Source: Pholis gunnellus
Lineage: Eukaryota > Chordata > Actinopteri > Perciformes > Pholidae
Direction of reading: 5' to 3'
Assembly (NCBI GenBank): GCA_910591455.2
Contig: OU342808.1
Coordinates: 12,665,904 to 12,729,903, forward strand
Length of the DNA: 64,000 nt
Below the pieces are notes generated by a model. That model was given only the letters and a program-made list of their open reading frames with translations. It was not told the origin of the DNA and made no database searches. This document shows, in pieces, positions 37,390-51,761 of this stretch (positions are counted from its first letter, which is position 1; every line of letters starts with the position of its first letter). Position numbers and translations under genes: made by a program.

Positions 37390-38882
37390 CTGGGAGAGGA
37401 GAGAGTGAGTATGAGTGAGGTGAGACATCACAAGGTAAATAAATAGACTAAAGTCTGTAAAGAAAAAAGGTGTTTTTTATGCTAGCATGTCAGTAAAAAT
37501 GGGCAGCCTTGGAAAGGCCAGGAAAGACATCAAGCCAATTTAGCTCATGGTGAGAATGTCTCTTTTTGCTTCAAGAGCTTCCTGCTAATTTTGACATATT
37601 CATGTAAGCCTTTCAAAGCCCAGCTGAGCCAGGAGAGCAGATCCTATCCTGTAATTGTCTACTACAGAGCAGAGAGGAGAGGGGAGAGGAGGAGATCCAA
37701 TTCTGCTAGCAGGAAACCCACAGAAATGTCTCCTTCAACCATTTAATATGTCGCTACACAATAACAACCCTGCGCATCTGGAGCACAGGCTGCCAAAAAG
37801 CCAAACACATATCGACACATTTAATGCACGTCCTCACACAGACACAAATACAAACACACACACATACACGCGCATGCCCATCATGCACAAATAATGAATT
37901 CAGCAGTTCAGAATGGCTGAGCAGAAGAAACTGGAGCCATATTGTTTCCTTCACACTGGTGAACTGGGCAGTGTGCCCTTTACCCGCTGTTCTATCCTGC
38001 CTCCTTCCCCTTTTCCCCATCACTCTCATTCTTTTTTTTCCACTTTACTCTTCATAGGCAGCAACATGCTACTCTCTAATTTTCAATTAAACTGGTAACA
38101 CTGCACCATTTAATTTCCTTCTCTATTTCAGAAACCGCTTCCTGGTCTTGGTCCATCGCTGTCATTCTTTTTGTTTCCCATCTCTGTCCCGTTTCGTAGC
38201 TCCCCCCTCCTCTCTGCCTGGGCACTGTTCCCGGGGCTCAGACTGAGCCACAGCCAAAATGGAGGAAAAGCACAATCAGCCACCAGTCCCTAAGCAGTGT
38301 GCATAAAACATCCCTGGTCTTTTTTTTCTTGAGCTTTTACTGCTATTTCTCTATTCCCTAACCATCTCCTCTCCTCTCTCTCTCCAGAATCCTGCTTATT
38401 CAATGTAGCAGGTTTCTGCAGTGCTCAGACACATAGTGACTGTGATAGACTAGAAAAGCCCTGAATTCTATACAACAAACATGGCCAAGCTGGGTGGCAA
38501 GGTGTTTGAATGGTGATGCATAACACATTAAGAATAGAATTGTTTCACCAAACATGACATCTTGGGTTAGAATATTTTACAACAAGCAGATACAGATTTG
38601 TGATACTGTCACACAATGTTTTGTTTTTTTTACATTTTAAAGAAACCAAATCAGAATGTTGAAGGGAAAATATAAAGTCTTAAGAGTTTATAGCTTCATG
38701 GCAAGGTGTTTACTAATTAACTAAGTGAAAGGGAAAATACAGAGAGGCCTGACCGCCCTCCATTTAAAACTCAGCGGAACATCTCACTCTATTGTTGCTC
38801 AAGAATTCAGGGCAGACAGTGAAATTAGTCTTATGCAGAAAGCACTAAGTAGCAGTAGTTTATGAGCTGTGCACACGCTCAG

Positions 38883-38937
<55 letters not shown>

Positions 38938-41900
38938 CAAGTAGCAGAAATTTATGAGCTGCATACACGGAACATAAAACCAGTGACCTTCAGCAGTGCG
39001 AGGGGCCGTATAGCACTGAGGACCTGTTTCTCTGAGGAATAGGAAGTCACTAGTACACAGAGATAGATGCTTACAGACCAGGATCCAGACAGGATAAAGT
39101 CATCCTTGATGTATATCATTTAGCGAGAGTGTTGCTCTGCATGAAAGTGCATGCATGTGTTTGAATAGGTCCTGTGACACAAAGACAATCATTCTCAGTA
39201 ATTCAGCAGAAGATGACCTGCTTTTATGCAAATATGCATGTGAGAGATTGCTGTCAGCTGCAGTGAGACTTGCTGATTGCTGTAGAAGCGCACACACACA
39301 AGCACAGACACACACATGCATACGAAATCAAATCATAGTTTTAGTGAAGAATGATTTACACACTCACAGTTGCACGCTAAGACAATAATATTAATTTTGC
39401 ATTAGTATCAGCATGTGGATGGGCATCTATCTAACTGTGTGTGTATATGTGAATATCAGAGTGGGTCTATGTGTGCATGTATACATGTATGCACGCACGC
39501 CTGTGTTTTAATTGGGCTAAAGCTGTGAAGTGAGGCAGTAAGTCATGCTAGAGGAGGGCCAGTTAGAATGGGGAAAAGAGAGGGTAATGGGGGAACGAGG
39601 GGGAGGGGAGCCAAGGGAAAAAGCAGAAAGAGAAAGGGAAGAAGGAAAGAGAGATAGAAGGGGGAGGGGGAGGAAGAGGAACAAGGGGAAGTCTGAGTGT
39701 GGGGATTGTGGGAGAGAGGCAAAGGAGGAAAGCAGGAGCAAGAACTGCAGAAGCAGCAATAGGGGGAGAAGGGAAGGACATGGAAGGTAGAAGAGGAATA
39801 ACAACACACGGGATGGGGGGGGGGGGGGGGGGTAGTGTGTATATGAGTCATCCGTCCTGGATCCCCTGGGGTGGGGGGTGTATTCTAACTGAGCCCCTGG
39901 CTTCTCCTCCCCACCACTGGACTAGGCCCCAGTCATTAAACCCCTGGCTGCCAGCCAGCTCTTTTAACACAGGCAAGGGCCTTTTACGGCGTGTCTGTAG
40001 AAAATAAATCACACTGTGTGAATAATATATCTCTGGCAAAGGCATTGGCAGGAGAGTCGGGAGGGAGGGGGGGAGGGAGGGGAGATTGGTGAATTATAGT
40101 CGTCTCCATCCATGCATTACGTTCTCTCTATCCCCAGCCAGATGTGCTCAAAGACAGCAGAATACAGAATGTACCAAAAATACACATTAGTCTGGAAGTG
40201 AGAATTTGGGTCTGCCCTGCCTCTTTGTCTGCTTTAAGTCCTGATAATGCTGAGCATAGCGTATTTATAAATAGGAATCACCTTGACGAGGATGCTGCCA
40301 TCTACATTTCAAATAGGGAAAACCCTGTTAACTCTGACTAAATATGTGATTAAGTCTCAACGCCAGCAAACAACCAGCCCTTTATCACTAGAGAACAGAA
40401 TAATATGGTGGGCAGCAATTACTTTTGCAAACATGCTCCTGATTTGGCCATATTAAAAGTTCTGCAACGTTGGCAGGTTAACATTATATCTACCTGGCTT
40501 GTAACGGCAAGATGCAAACAGTAAAGCGCGAGTGCAGCATCTTGTGCTTAACAGCATGCTCATCCAGTGTTCCCTCACCGCAGGGAGCACTGGACTCAAA
40601 CCTCCAACACGTCATCAAAGTAAGTACGTTTTGCTTCATAATCATGGCAAAGGGGCAGTGCACTCCTTTGTAAATACACAGTGTAGTTAAAAATGAACAG
40701 GTACACCTAATGTAAGTGGTTCTTACCACTGTGGGAGGGACCAGAGCAGTTGTTCATCCGTCCTGGCTCCTGCCTGGCAGTTTGGAATGACATTAAGCCC
40801 TGATCTCCAAACACAGCGAGCCTCGTCTTCCGGCTCCGCCCTCCACACTCGTCCTCCCGTGACCCCAAAAAAAGGTCAGAAGCTGACTCTGACCGCTGGG
40901 TTTGGCTACTGTAGCTGCTCATGAAGCTGTTTATTGGCTGTCGAGTCTGACGGGAGTGGAACTGGCTGTCAGCGAGAGAGTGTGTGGACAGCTGCTCCGA
41001 CTCAAACATCCCTAAGCTGGATCCCAGGCTTGAGCCTCTACCACTGCCCCTCTGCTTCTCCAGATGCTTTGAAGGGCCCTGACTGACCAAGTCCCTCCTG
41101 TCACTCAGCATGCTAAGGCGTGCACTGGTCTTGGCTCCGCTGAAGAGCCCACCCAACTCCTGCCGATCTCGCAGTGAAAGAAGGGGTTCGTCCTTGTGCT
41201 TATGTTTGTGCTTGTGCTTCCTCTTATGGAGGCGAACCCCAGCAATACCACCTGCACCGCCACTGCCCAGGGATCCCAGGCCCTCTCCTCTTACAGAGGG
41301 CCCCTGGAGTGGGCCACTGGCGCTGCGAAGCTTGGCCCCTGGTTGGAGTTGTGAGTGTCCACTGGAGTGGAAAGCCTTAGGAGGGGGGACAGCGGGCCTC
41401 ATGAAGGGAGAAGGGGGTGCAGGTCCTAGCGAGTGGTGGGGCACATAAAATGGGGGAGCAGGGGGAAAGTAGCCCAGACTCAGAGGAGGTGCGTAAGGCA
41501 TCGCATACGGTGCTGCATAGTAATTTCCCCCTGCCAGCGGATAACCATATCCTTGAACGAAAGGCAGCTTCGATGTGATTTGCTCGCTGGCTTTGGCTGG
41601 GCGGCCGCGTCTCCTCTTAGCCTTCAGATCGGCGCTCCTGCGGAGGTACGAGCTGGAGTCACAGGAGTAGGAGTCGTAGGTAACAGGATAGTAATGATGG
41701 AAGTTGAGGCGGAAAATGGAGGGATACGGCTGCTGGGGGAAGCAGGTGTATCGTCTGTGAGACACTCGTAGCTGCTGGAGCTTTACCACAACCTACAGGG
41801 AGGTTGAAAAAAGGAAATATTTAGAAAAATACATCATAAACAGGCACATTACAGTGCTTGGTCAAAGATTACACACAGAATGTATGATTGTGTTTCTTAC

Positions 41901-44900
41901 CTCCTCCAGTTCAGAGAGGAAGTGAAGATGATCCCGACTCTGTAGGCACTTCCTCTTCCGTCGATGATGTTTTTGCTTCTTTTCCTGTTGTGACAGGAAG
42001 TTGTCACCAGCAGTTACTTGCCGTTCACAGCGTGCTCTGCTCCCTCTGTTCGATGCTTCCAGGGCTGCTGCCTCCGCAGCCTCAAACCCACACAGATCAA
42101 ATGAGTACCTGTATGAACACAACATGAAATATTAAATCACAATAAAACCAGCACATTTATGGCCTGAAATACAAATCAACAAAAGAATATAAATGAAGGT
42201 TCAAGATTGTAAAAGTACCTGCGTCGAGAGGCGGAGCCCTTCTCAGTTTGATCTGAGGTGCTGTTGTTGTCTGTCCCAATCCCACTGTCACTTGGAATAG
42301 TCTCCTCACTGTGGGACTCGCTGATGGGGGACAGGGTCACCTCCTTCACTGATGCCCCCTCTGACAGGTGGGAAGGTGAATTAGCCAGGAGGCGTGGAGG
42401 AGACAGTTTCCATCCGCCAGAGAGGAAGCTCCTGCCTGGTGGTTTGGAGGGCAGGGCTGAGATGGGCTGTAAACTGGGCATAGTGGCATCAGAGTGGCCG
42501 GTTCTTAAAGATGGCACACTGGAGCTGGGAGACAAGGTGGCCGAAGGCACTACAAGGCTCTCATAGAGACTGGATGTGGAGACAGACAGGGGGGGCTTGT
42601 CCCTAGTGGTTTTGGGAGGATTGGAGCCTTGGGTTTCTGCTCTGGGTTTCCGCCCTCTCTTCTTACCAATGTAGATGGTTCCTCTCTTGCTGACATTTAT
42701 CTGTTTTCCCAGCCGAGCCTCAATAGTGGACGCCATGACACTCATAGCTGAGGTAACAGGGGCAGAAGATGATTTCAGAGCCAGAGTGCCGTTCTGACTG
42801 GAGCCTGAAAGGATCTCATTCAGGATGCTTTGCATTTTCCCAAGCTTCATCTTATTCACTGGTCTGGAAGGGCCCCTACCACGCTTTAGTTTCAGACTAC
42901 TAGAATTGACGCTGGTGGTCGTGGAGGCCATTTGCACTAATGTGTTTAGTGTGTGTGTCTTCCTCCTACGGTTTAGCCCTGCAAAGGTTTCCTGTGCCAG
43001 TGGGCTTGGAGGTGAGGTGGAGGTGCCCTCATGGATGGTCTCCACCGTTAGGAGTGGCTGTTTCTTGGGTCGTCCTCGTTTCCTCTTAACAGGTGCGTGG
43101 ACGGTCAGGCTGTCAGTGTTGGTGTAGAGGGGGCTAGAGGGGGTGATGGGGAAGGCTGAAGGTGGGTCAGCTAAGGTCGAGGGGCTTCCCCGGTTGTCTC
43201 TCTGGGGTGATGTGAGGCTGGCATGGCTTTTAGCTTTCAGGTAGGACCATCTGTCCTTGGCCTTGGTTGTTCTGGAACTGGCTGTGGAGCTGGTGCTGTG
43301 GCTGGGGCTAGGACTCAAGGCCACCCTGGGTTTGGGGCTGAGACTGGCGCTAATGTTAGCTCTCGGGCTCGGACTGATGCTGCCCCTGGGGCTGGGGTTT
43401 GGGCTAGGGAGTCTAGGGTTCGTGTTAAGATTGGCTTTGTTGATGTGATTATAAGCCATCTCTCTGTGTTTAAGGGTGTCTGTGCTGATCTTAGGACGAC
43501 CCACAGGGTTCTTTTTCACTCTATTTGCACTCAAAGCTGACTCTGGGCCAGACCCGCTTATAACTATCTCTCCTCTTTCTGCCCTGTCTACCCTCTCTCC
43601 CTTTTCTCTTTTATCGCCTTTATCTGTTCTCTCCGCCTTTTCTATCCGCTCTCTACTGACATCGGCGAGACTTGTGAGTCGAGAGTCGATTTTGTGAGTC
43701 TCCATCTTATGTGCTACTTTGGGTTCTGGGGCCCCAGGCTGGTGCTTCTCTGTAGTGTCAGAGTCCTGTCGTTGCTGTAATCGCTCCTCTGCAGAAAATG
43801 ACTCGTCAAAAGAAGGCCTCCTCCGCCTCTTTCTTCCTTTCCCTTCCTCTGTCAGCATGGGCATCCCTCTGTCTTCTTCATCTCCTCTCCTCCCAACGAT
43901 CGCTCGCTCTCTTTCCTCTTTTTTCCTCTCCTCTCTGTCTTCATGGACCCGCTCAGCTGTCTCCTCTTGCCTGTACTTCTGCCTCTCCTCTGAATTAGTT
44001 GGGCTCTCCGATCCTTTCTCTGGCTGTCTTCCCCAAGGTGTATCAGCACTGTGGGGATTACAGAGCGTCCTCTGGGAGTCCTTCCTGCCGTACTTCCTCT
44101 TGATGTTTCCAAAGAGCTGCTCACTGACCTCTTGCAACCCCCTCCCCCTGGAGAGATATATACAGAGAGAAAATGGTGAGAAGTGGAATGGAGGGAATAC
44201 ATGTTTTCTAATTCACAAACTCTATGTACCGGATTTGTTGTGTGTGACCATACATGGACAGTACTACTTGTATTGTGTTATACAATAAGATGTCCTGCAA
44301 TTCAATGAAATGAAGTTTTCACTTCCCCCTTTAAATTTTCATTATAATAGCAAATGAGACAAATAAAAAAAGAATCACAAAATATGACAATACAGCATTG
44401 TATCGACTCTCTCCCATCCCCAGTGCAGTGTACAGTATTTATGTTTGGATCACGATAACATCCACCTCACAAGAAAACGATTCATACCTGCTGAGAGAGG
44501 TCAGGTTGAGAATACTGGCATCTGTAACCACTGGCAACTGCAGGTCTGGAGTCAGGGACCTCTGAGGTGAGGGGCTTCGTGTAGCTGTTCGTGAGAAAGG
44601 TTGGGTTGGATCAAGCGAAGAGCTCCTATTGGCTCTTGCCAGTTCTCTGGCTGGCTCAGAATCTGCAGGATTGGCCGGGGATGCAGAAGGTGCTGAAGAC
44701 GTGATCCAGTCTGGATTGATTTGGTGCTGTTGATGTGCGTGAGCGTGTAGGAATTGTTGTGTGAGGGTGTGATGTGTTTGCTGTGTGTGTGCAGGAGGGA
44801 GGGAGCCGCGAAGCTGGTGTTTGGGCAGAGTGTGATCTCCCAGTAGTTGCAGCAGGCCTCCCTCTCTCTGCTCAGGCATTCTGAACTGGCGCTCGTATGT

Positions 44901-46622
44901 CTGGGGGACGACAGAAAAGAGAAACAAAGACTGGTTACTACATACAAACTGCAATCACAAGACAGCTTTTTATAGCTGCAGGGATAGACAAATGATATCA
45001 CAATGATGGGATCATAAAACTATTAATACTCTATTATTTCATGTCTTCATAACATCAGCCTATCCCCACATAGATAACACACACAGTATGTCGCACAGAA
45101 TCCAGTTTCTTTCTGTCAGCACCTACCAAATCAGTGATTTGTTGTGGTCAGATATGACACTCACGGCACGACTGAAGCTTTTAATACATCTTGTGTGCAT
45201 GAGCAAACAGTGTGCAACTAAACAAAAGGCTTGTTTACAGAGCAATTAAATTCCTGTGTCAAGGATGTAGCATGCTTTGAGAGCTGGGGGGGGGGGTGGA
45301 ATTGCGGGTGTTTGACTGCACACGGCACACGGTGACTGCCCTAGACCCATAATGATATAACATCATAACATAACTCTCCTGTACTGTTCACAACTGTAAC
45401 TTACAATCATCATCATGTTGACCAACTCCTAAACTGCTTATACAATTTATGTCCTGAAACTATTGAACAATTTATATACATTTTTCCAGTGATGGGCCAC
45501 AAATCTGAAGTCAACCTTCCATGTAGAACTGAAGATATAAAAGCTTAATATACTGTATTAGACAATATAACCCAGCTTAATGTATCACTGCTGCATAATA
45601 AGCGCACTGCTGGAAGATGAGAAATAGAGCAGCGGATGGCCTTTGTGGTTTAGCCTGTTATTAACAGACTCAGTATGACGCAACAAGACACTGTTCTGCT
45701 GCGCTGCAGGGAGATGTAACCTAACCACAGGCCTACCTCTCAGCATATACACACAGGCGTGCATGCGCACACACACAGACACTCACACATGCATACAGTA
45801 GATGTACACGTTTCAAAGGCTTTATGAAATCCTGGCCTCACACATAGTTGCACAAAATGCTAATGTGACACAGTCAGGCATCCAATTTTAGTCTCGATGG
45901 ATCGGCACCGTGCCAGATGATTAGCTCTCTCTCTTTGCAGATTTACACACACTTATACACACACACAGTAATGGAACATAAAATGTACGCAGTTCACATC
46001 ACAGAGCACATATTTGCAAGAACAAGCAATTAATCTCTTCTATCTTTGATCCTGCCAATGTCCTGTTCTGCCTTCATTTCATTAACCACTTTCGAGTCCT
46101 TTCTCTATCACTATCCATTCCTCTCTCTCTCTCTTTCTGCTGCCCCATCAGTATTAAGGCAGTTAGACTCATGTTGTATTTCCACACTGGCTGCAGAAGC
46201 TGTTTGTCGGCCAATTGCAAGCTGCACAAACTCACGAGCGCAAAATAACACACGTGAATGCCCAGCACATGGATGAAAACACACACTGCACACAGACAAG
46301 CAAACACTGAGCAGCGTAAATTATTAACCATGGCAGAAAATACATGTGCTCTCATTTATGTCCTGAACACTGACTGCTGTGGTATCCTTTCAGTTCTGAG
46401 ATGTATGTTTGAGTGTATGTTTGAGTGAATGTGTGTGTGTGTGTGTGTGCACAGTGACACTGGAGAAGAGACGCTGTGAGTCCACCGAAAGATAAGATGA
46501 CCGACATCTGATACACACATGCTTTCTCATTTAACCTGTCCTAGAATACCTGCTGTTTCAGGTTCAAGGAGGCTACAGAAAAAGAGACGGACAGGGAGAT
46601 TGAGGTGGTTAGAGTGAGACAG

Positions 46623-46680
<58 letters not shown>

Positions 46681-48023
46681 AAAAACTACCACAAAACCAA
46701 CAGAGAGAGATAATAAAAAGAGGAGGCATGGACACCTTTCCTACTGGAGATAGAAGTGCACAAACAGAAATAGGGAGCCCCCCCCCCCCGCTGGTTGTGG
46801 TTGGGTTATTGGCACCAGTTCAGCGTTTTGTTCTTAGTTTCCTCCCCTCAACAACCCTCTCCTCCCTTCATCCCCTCTCTGCTCCTCTCCACCTCTCACA
46901 CTCCAAGAGGCATTTCAAGGAAAAAGGAAAAATAAACTATTTTATTCATACAAGCTGATATAAATAGTGGTCATATGGAGGTACTCCCGTGTTTGTTGTA
47001 GTAATCACAGTGTGAAAAAAACTCCTCATTGTCGTCGTCTTCCCTAGACAGGGTCAACCTCAGTCACTGATACATCTTGACAGGTTGTCATATGATAATT
47101 ACTCAATATTGTGATATGTGCTGTGCACTTTTCTCTATTGCATGTTTTGAAATGCCCTTTTATCACTGTATTGAAGTTGTTGTCCTTATCATTTTTTTTA
47201 AAACTCACAAGTCTCCACACAGCTTCACCAATGCCACAGAAAACACCTTGTGCTTGACGAATTGATTCAGATATTTCTCTGTTGTGCACACAGCACATTA
47301 CTCTGCTCCTGTCATGTCATGTGCTGAGTAAATAGTCGACTGTGCTACTGGTGGCCTGCAGCAGGGGGCAGCGGTCAGGAGAATCAGCACTAGCCATGGA
47401 CTCTGACCCTGGAGCGGCCCACAAGCACAATAGCCGTGAGGCTTCAACCTTTTCCACACTGTCTTTCCTCTACAAGTCCCCTCTGATCAAATGTAGATAA
47501 GGAGAAAGGCCAGCAGAAAACAGACCCAAGGCATGTTTAGTCCTGAACCCATTTGATGCACTCTCCCTCCCTCGAAGCTCTCAGGGCTGTATTCAGGGGT
47601 TAAGGGTCGTCTTCTAGGATGTCTTCCTCTGGGTCAGCACTGTAACAACATGGACCGGTGCCAGTCACACAAAGGCTCTCCAACACCCGAATGCAGGCAG
47701 ATATGGAGCTGCACATTCCTTTCCACTGGTGATGTAACTGTCAGATAAGGTCAGGGATAATATGTGACTAAGTGCTGCAGTCACCCAACTGAAAGGCACT
47801 TTGCAAATGAGTCAGCATATATTTACTGACAAATTCATGTGTGCGCGTGTCTGAATGTAACATTTGTACTTAGCAGGCTGATGTAAAAGGAGATCTGGAT
47901 GTAAAAAGTTGAACTCCAATTTGATGTGAGGGGAGGTATGTGACGGCCTCTCCTGTCCTTTCCTCTCCTGCAGCCTCTCGTTTTCCACTGTTGAATAAAC
48001 TGAAACTCTGAGTGGAACTTCTC

Positions 48024-48098
<75 letters not shown>

Positions 48099-48394
48099 CA
48101 TACACACACACGCACACGCACACGCACATAAACACACAGAGCACCCTGGCTGCACCATTATACTGGGAAAGAACACCCTAAACAGGCACACCCAAATCTC
48201 ACAACCCAGCACACATATACACCAACAAACATATACACAAACTCCATGCACGCACACACAGACACACACAAACACCCTGCCCTTCAAATAGTTTTTCGCA
48301 GCCTTTTATTTGGCTGCCCGCCCGGTGGTTAGAGTGTTTCATTTTTCCCTGTGTATGGAACTGGGCAGCTGTCCAGAGAGACACACAAAGAGAA

Positions 48395-48432
<38 letters not shown>

Positions 48433-48629
48433 AGGGAGAGAGACAGAGAGGGAGAAATGGGAAGGGGGGGGTTACTGAAAGAATGAGAGCGGCAGAGAGG
48501 GAGGGAAGAAGAGGACCAGCAAAAAAACAAGAAGAGAGGTGCCTAGACCCGTTAACAACTAGTTCCCTCCGAAACATTATGATTGATATGATCCTCTCTC
48601 TCTCTCTCTCTCTCTGCTTGTCACCAACA

Positions 48630-48668
<39 letters not shown>

Positions 48669-48877
48669 CCCTTGGCTTTGACACCATGCTGTCTCCCTCT
48701 GCCCCCGTGGCCTTGTGCACTGCCCCCCCCCCCCCCCTTATCACATCCCTCCTTTTCTTCTTCTTTTCTCTTTTCTGGAGCTGACCATTCTCCCCTGTGG
48801 GAACTACCCCCTACCCCCCTTCTCTCCAGCTCCATTCAGAGCGCTGCTTCGCTGTGATCTGTGTTTGTGACAGCTCT

Positions 48878-48955
<78 letters not shown>

Positions 48956-49072
48956 ACACAGACATACACACACAGACATACACACAGACACACACAGCTC
49001 CTCTGCAAACAAACACCATGAATACTAACACGGCTTTGTGTCCACAGCACTTAAAACTGGGTAGAAGGCGAG

Positions 49073-49106
<34 letters not shown>

Positions 49107-51722
49107 GTACGGGGGGGTGCAGAGAAAAGGAGGGAAAAGCGATGGAGGAGAAAAGAGGCACTGTGTTGATCTTGTGGCCACTCTCACAGACCTCCCCCTC
49201 CCTCCCTGCCACCCCCCTCATCCATGTTTCTCGTTCTCTCGTTCTTCCCACCAGTACTCCCGGGAATAAAGACTTCCATTCATGCGCCCGAGGAGACCCA
49301 CAGCAGGGGAGAGAAAAGGGGGAGGAGAAGGGGGAGAAAAGATGAGGGGGTGTCAAGGTGGGACAGTTTGTGGATCACTGGGATCAGGCCCACTGCCTAA
49401 AATTGTGTGAATGTGTGTGTCTGTATGTCTATTTCACTCAGCGTGCGCCGTTTCAGCCAATGCTTCACTATCTCAGATCTGGTGGCATCTGTGCCAGACA
49501 AAGCATCTTCTGGGAAAGTTGGGTGGGAAAGTTTGGAAATTGGGCTCCGTTCAAAACTTCCACTCTTGGACTAATGCTGCAATTCTACAACTATGTGTTC
49601 AGCCTACAGATACAGTTAAAGAAAACTTTTTCTGCAGCACTTTCTTTTCTACATGCTGTTATGTTCCCTCCCTGCTGGTTATGATCAAGTATTCGATCTA
49701 CAGCACATTTGTCCTTTAAATTACTGTAAGGCAGACGCCACATTTGATGCACAGCAGTAGGTCCCAAGCAAAATGTTCCCTCCTACGTCCACAGCGGTAA
49801 TCCTACAGCGGCGTGTTCCTAAAGATAGCAGCGAAACACCCAAGAGTCTCCTTGTCACACTCTCTTCAGACACGCTCAGACGTAGATGACTCAATCTGAA
49901 CAAAAGCCTGTGATTGGCTGAACCGAAGCATGTTATTACGGTGCAATTGGAGGTTTTCACCGGCTCAGTAATGACAGAAACATTTACATGCTACACAAAG
50001 TATACATCTAATCCCCGCTATTAGCATTAATGGTGTGCGTGCGGGCATATGTGTGTCCTGCTTGTGAATAGCGCTAAGAACCACATTAAAAGGTTTTTTT
50101 TCATAGCGATTATTACGATTATGTACCAATTGTTCCTTTCATGGATGTGGCCGAACCTCCAGTGACAGCATGCTCAACACAAAGAAAATATACACAAGCA
50201 ACGAGACACATACACACACATACTATCGCTCTCCATATCAGAACAAGTGTAATACAAGTTGGAGGGTTTCATGAATAGACGGAATGCTGTTTAAGTAAAT
50301 TACACATACATACATGTGCACAGCAGACAGTACAAAACCAAAGGAACGTGTTGTTCACAGTGCTCTGGGCACCATATGAACCAATCGTACCACTTCTGCA
50401 CAACAGGAAACAATTAACAGCCAATGAGCTGCTCTAAATCCTAAGGGATGGCTTCCTGTGTGGAATGATGGGTAATTCAAGACAGAAGCTGTGCTGAGAT
50501 TAAACACTTCCTCTCTGGCAAACCGTGGTCTACAGCGAAGCCTCACTCACTGACTAGTTAATCAAAAATAATGCACTCTAACGCATCGTTGTCTAGTTAC
50601 TGAGGTGATTCGCATTCATTAATTACCAAATCACCTGTACGTTTCTGTACATATTTGGGATTTAAAAACTCAAGAACTGGTTTCTCCATTCACATATGAT
50701 GCTCTATTACACTAAAAGATTTTTATGTGAAAAAATACTTTTTCTATTTTACAATTTGATACAGGAAACACACAATGACATTGATTAATAAATCGCCAGA
50801 AAGTGAATTAGCTTTTGTTTTTGTCTTTTATAGTTCTTTTAAAACAAACAACAGTGTGACAACAATACCGATACTCGTTTCAGTCATTTATCCAGCAAAA
50901 ATGCCAAAAATGCTATTATGAGCTTTGCAAATGTGAGGATTTATAATTTTTCTCTTGAACATCTTTGGACTGTTGGCTGGAAAGAAAAGCAATTTGAAGA
51001 TGCTACCTTGGGCTTTAGGAAATTGCCATAATTATTAATTAAGAATGACTGTTTTGAAAAATGACTCTTGATTCTGCACTTCAAGTTTAAAGCTTGCGAA
51101 GTAACACTTTCATTGCTTTGTCTGTGAATATCTAAAGTCCTCAGATGATCCCCAGCTTGCAAGAGAGAGAGTTAGAGAGCCACTTTATGACATCCTCAGT
51201 GACGGGGAGAATGAGCAAAAGTGAGACACAATAGTCTTAACCAATCAGACTGCCTGCATCCCCTCAGGCCCCCTCGTACCAACAATAACGCCTTTGTATT
51301 AGGCTGCACTCCACTCTCGCGTTCACATACACACACAGAGACCAAAGCATAGCATCCTACACTTTCTCAGACAGTCACAACGAGAGGTGGGAGAAGAAGT
51401 GCACCACATCCAGAGCTGCATCAGTGCCTACAAAACTATGTTAGATTTAGAGTGTGTGTATTCTTGCTAATAACCTGGCTGTGTGTGTGTGTGTGTGTGT
51501 GTGAGTGTGTGTGTGAGTGTGTGTGTGTTTCCTTCCAGCCCTGGGCACATGACTGCAGCTGCCCCCTCGCTCCCTTGTCTAAACCGGCACCCCTCCTTGT
51601 TGTAGGTGAGAGGTCACACGGAGTGGCATTCCTCTCGGTCTGAGAGCGAGCGAGTGAGCGAGCACTACGCCGAGCAGTGGGGGCAGAGAGAGAGAGAAAG
51701 AGAGAGAGAGGGGCAGAGAGAG

Positions 51723-51761
<39 letters not shown>

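Noticed and set aside
39543..39851. Several overlapping frames of 72-102 codons rich in E/R/G or P/S/L
   Set aside because: By-products of a polypurine tract, which has few stop codons on either strand.
43223..44288. Long + strand open frames opposite the large setbp1 exon
   Set aside because: Antisense shadows of a low-complexity R/E/S/P-rich coding exon. No splice or start context.
48329..49356. Multiple 100-170-codon frames on both strands
   Set aside because: All are built from (CA)n, (GA)n, poly(G) and poly(C) and have no protein-like sequence.
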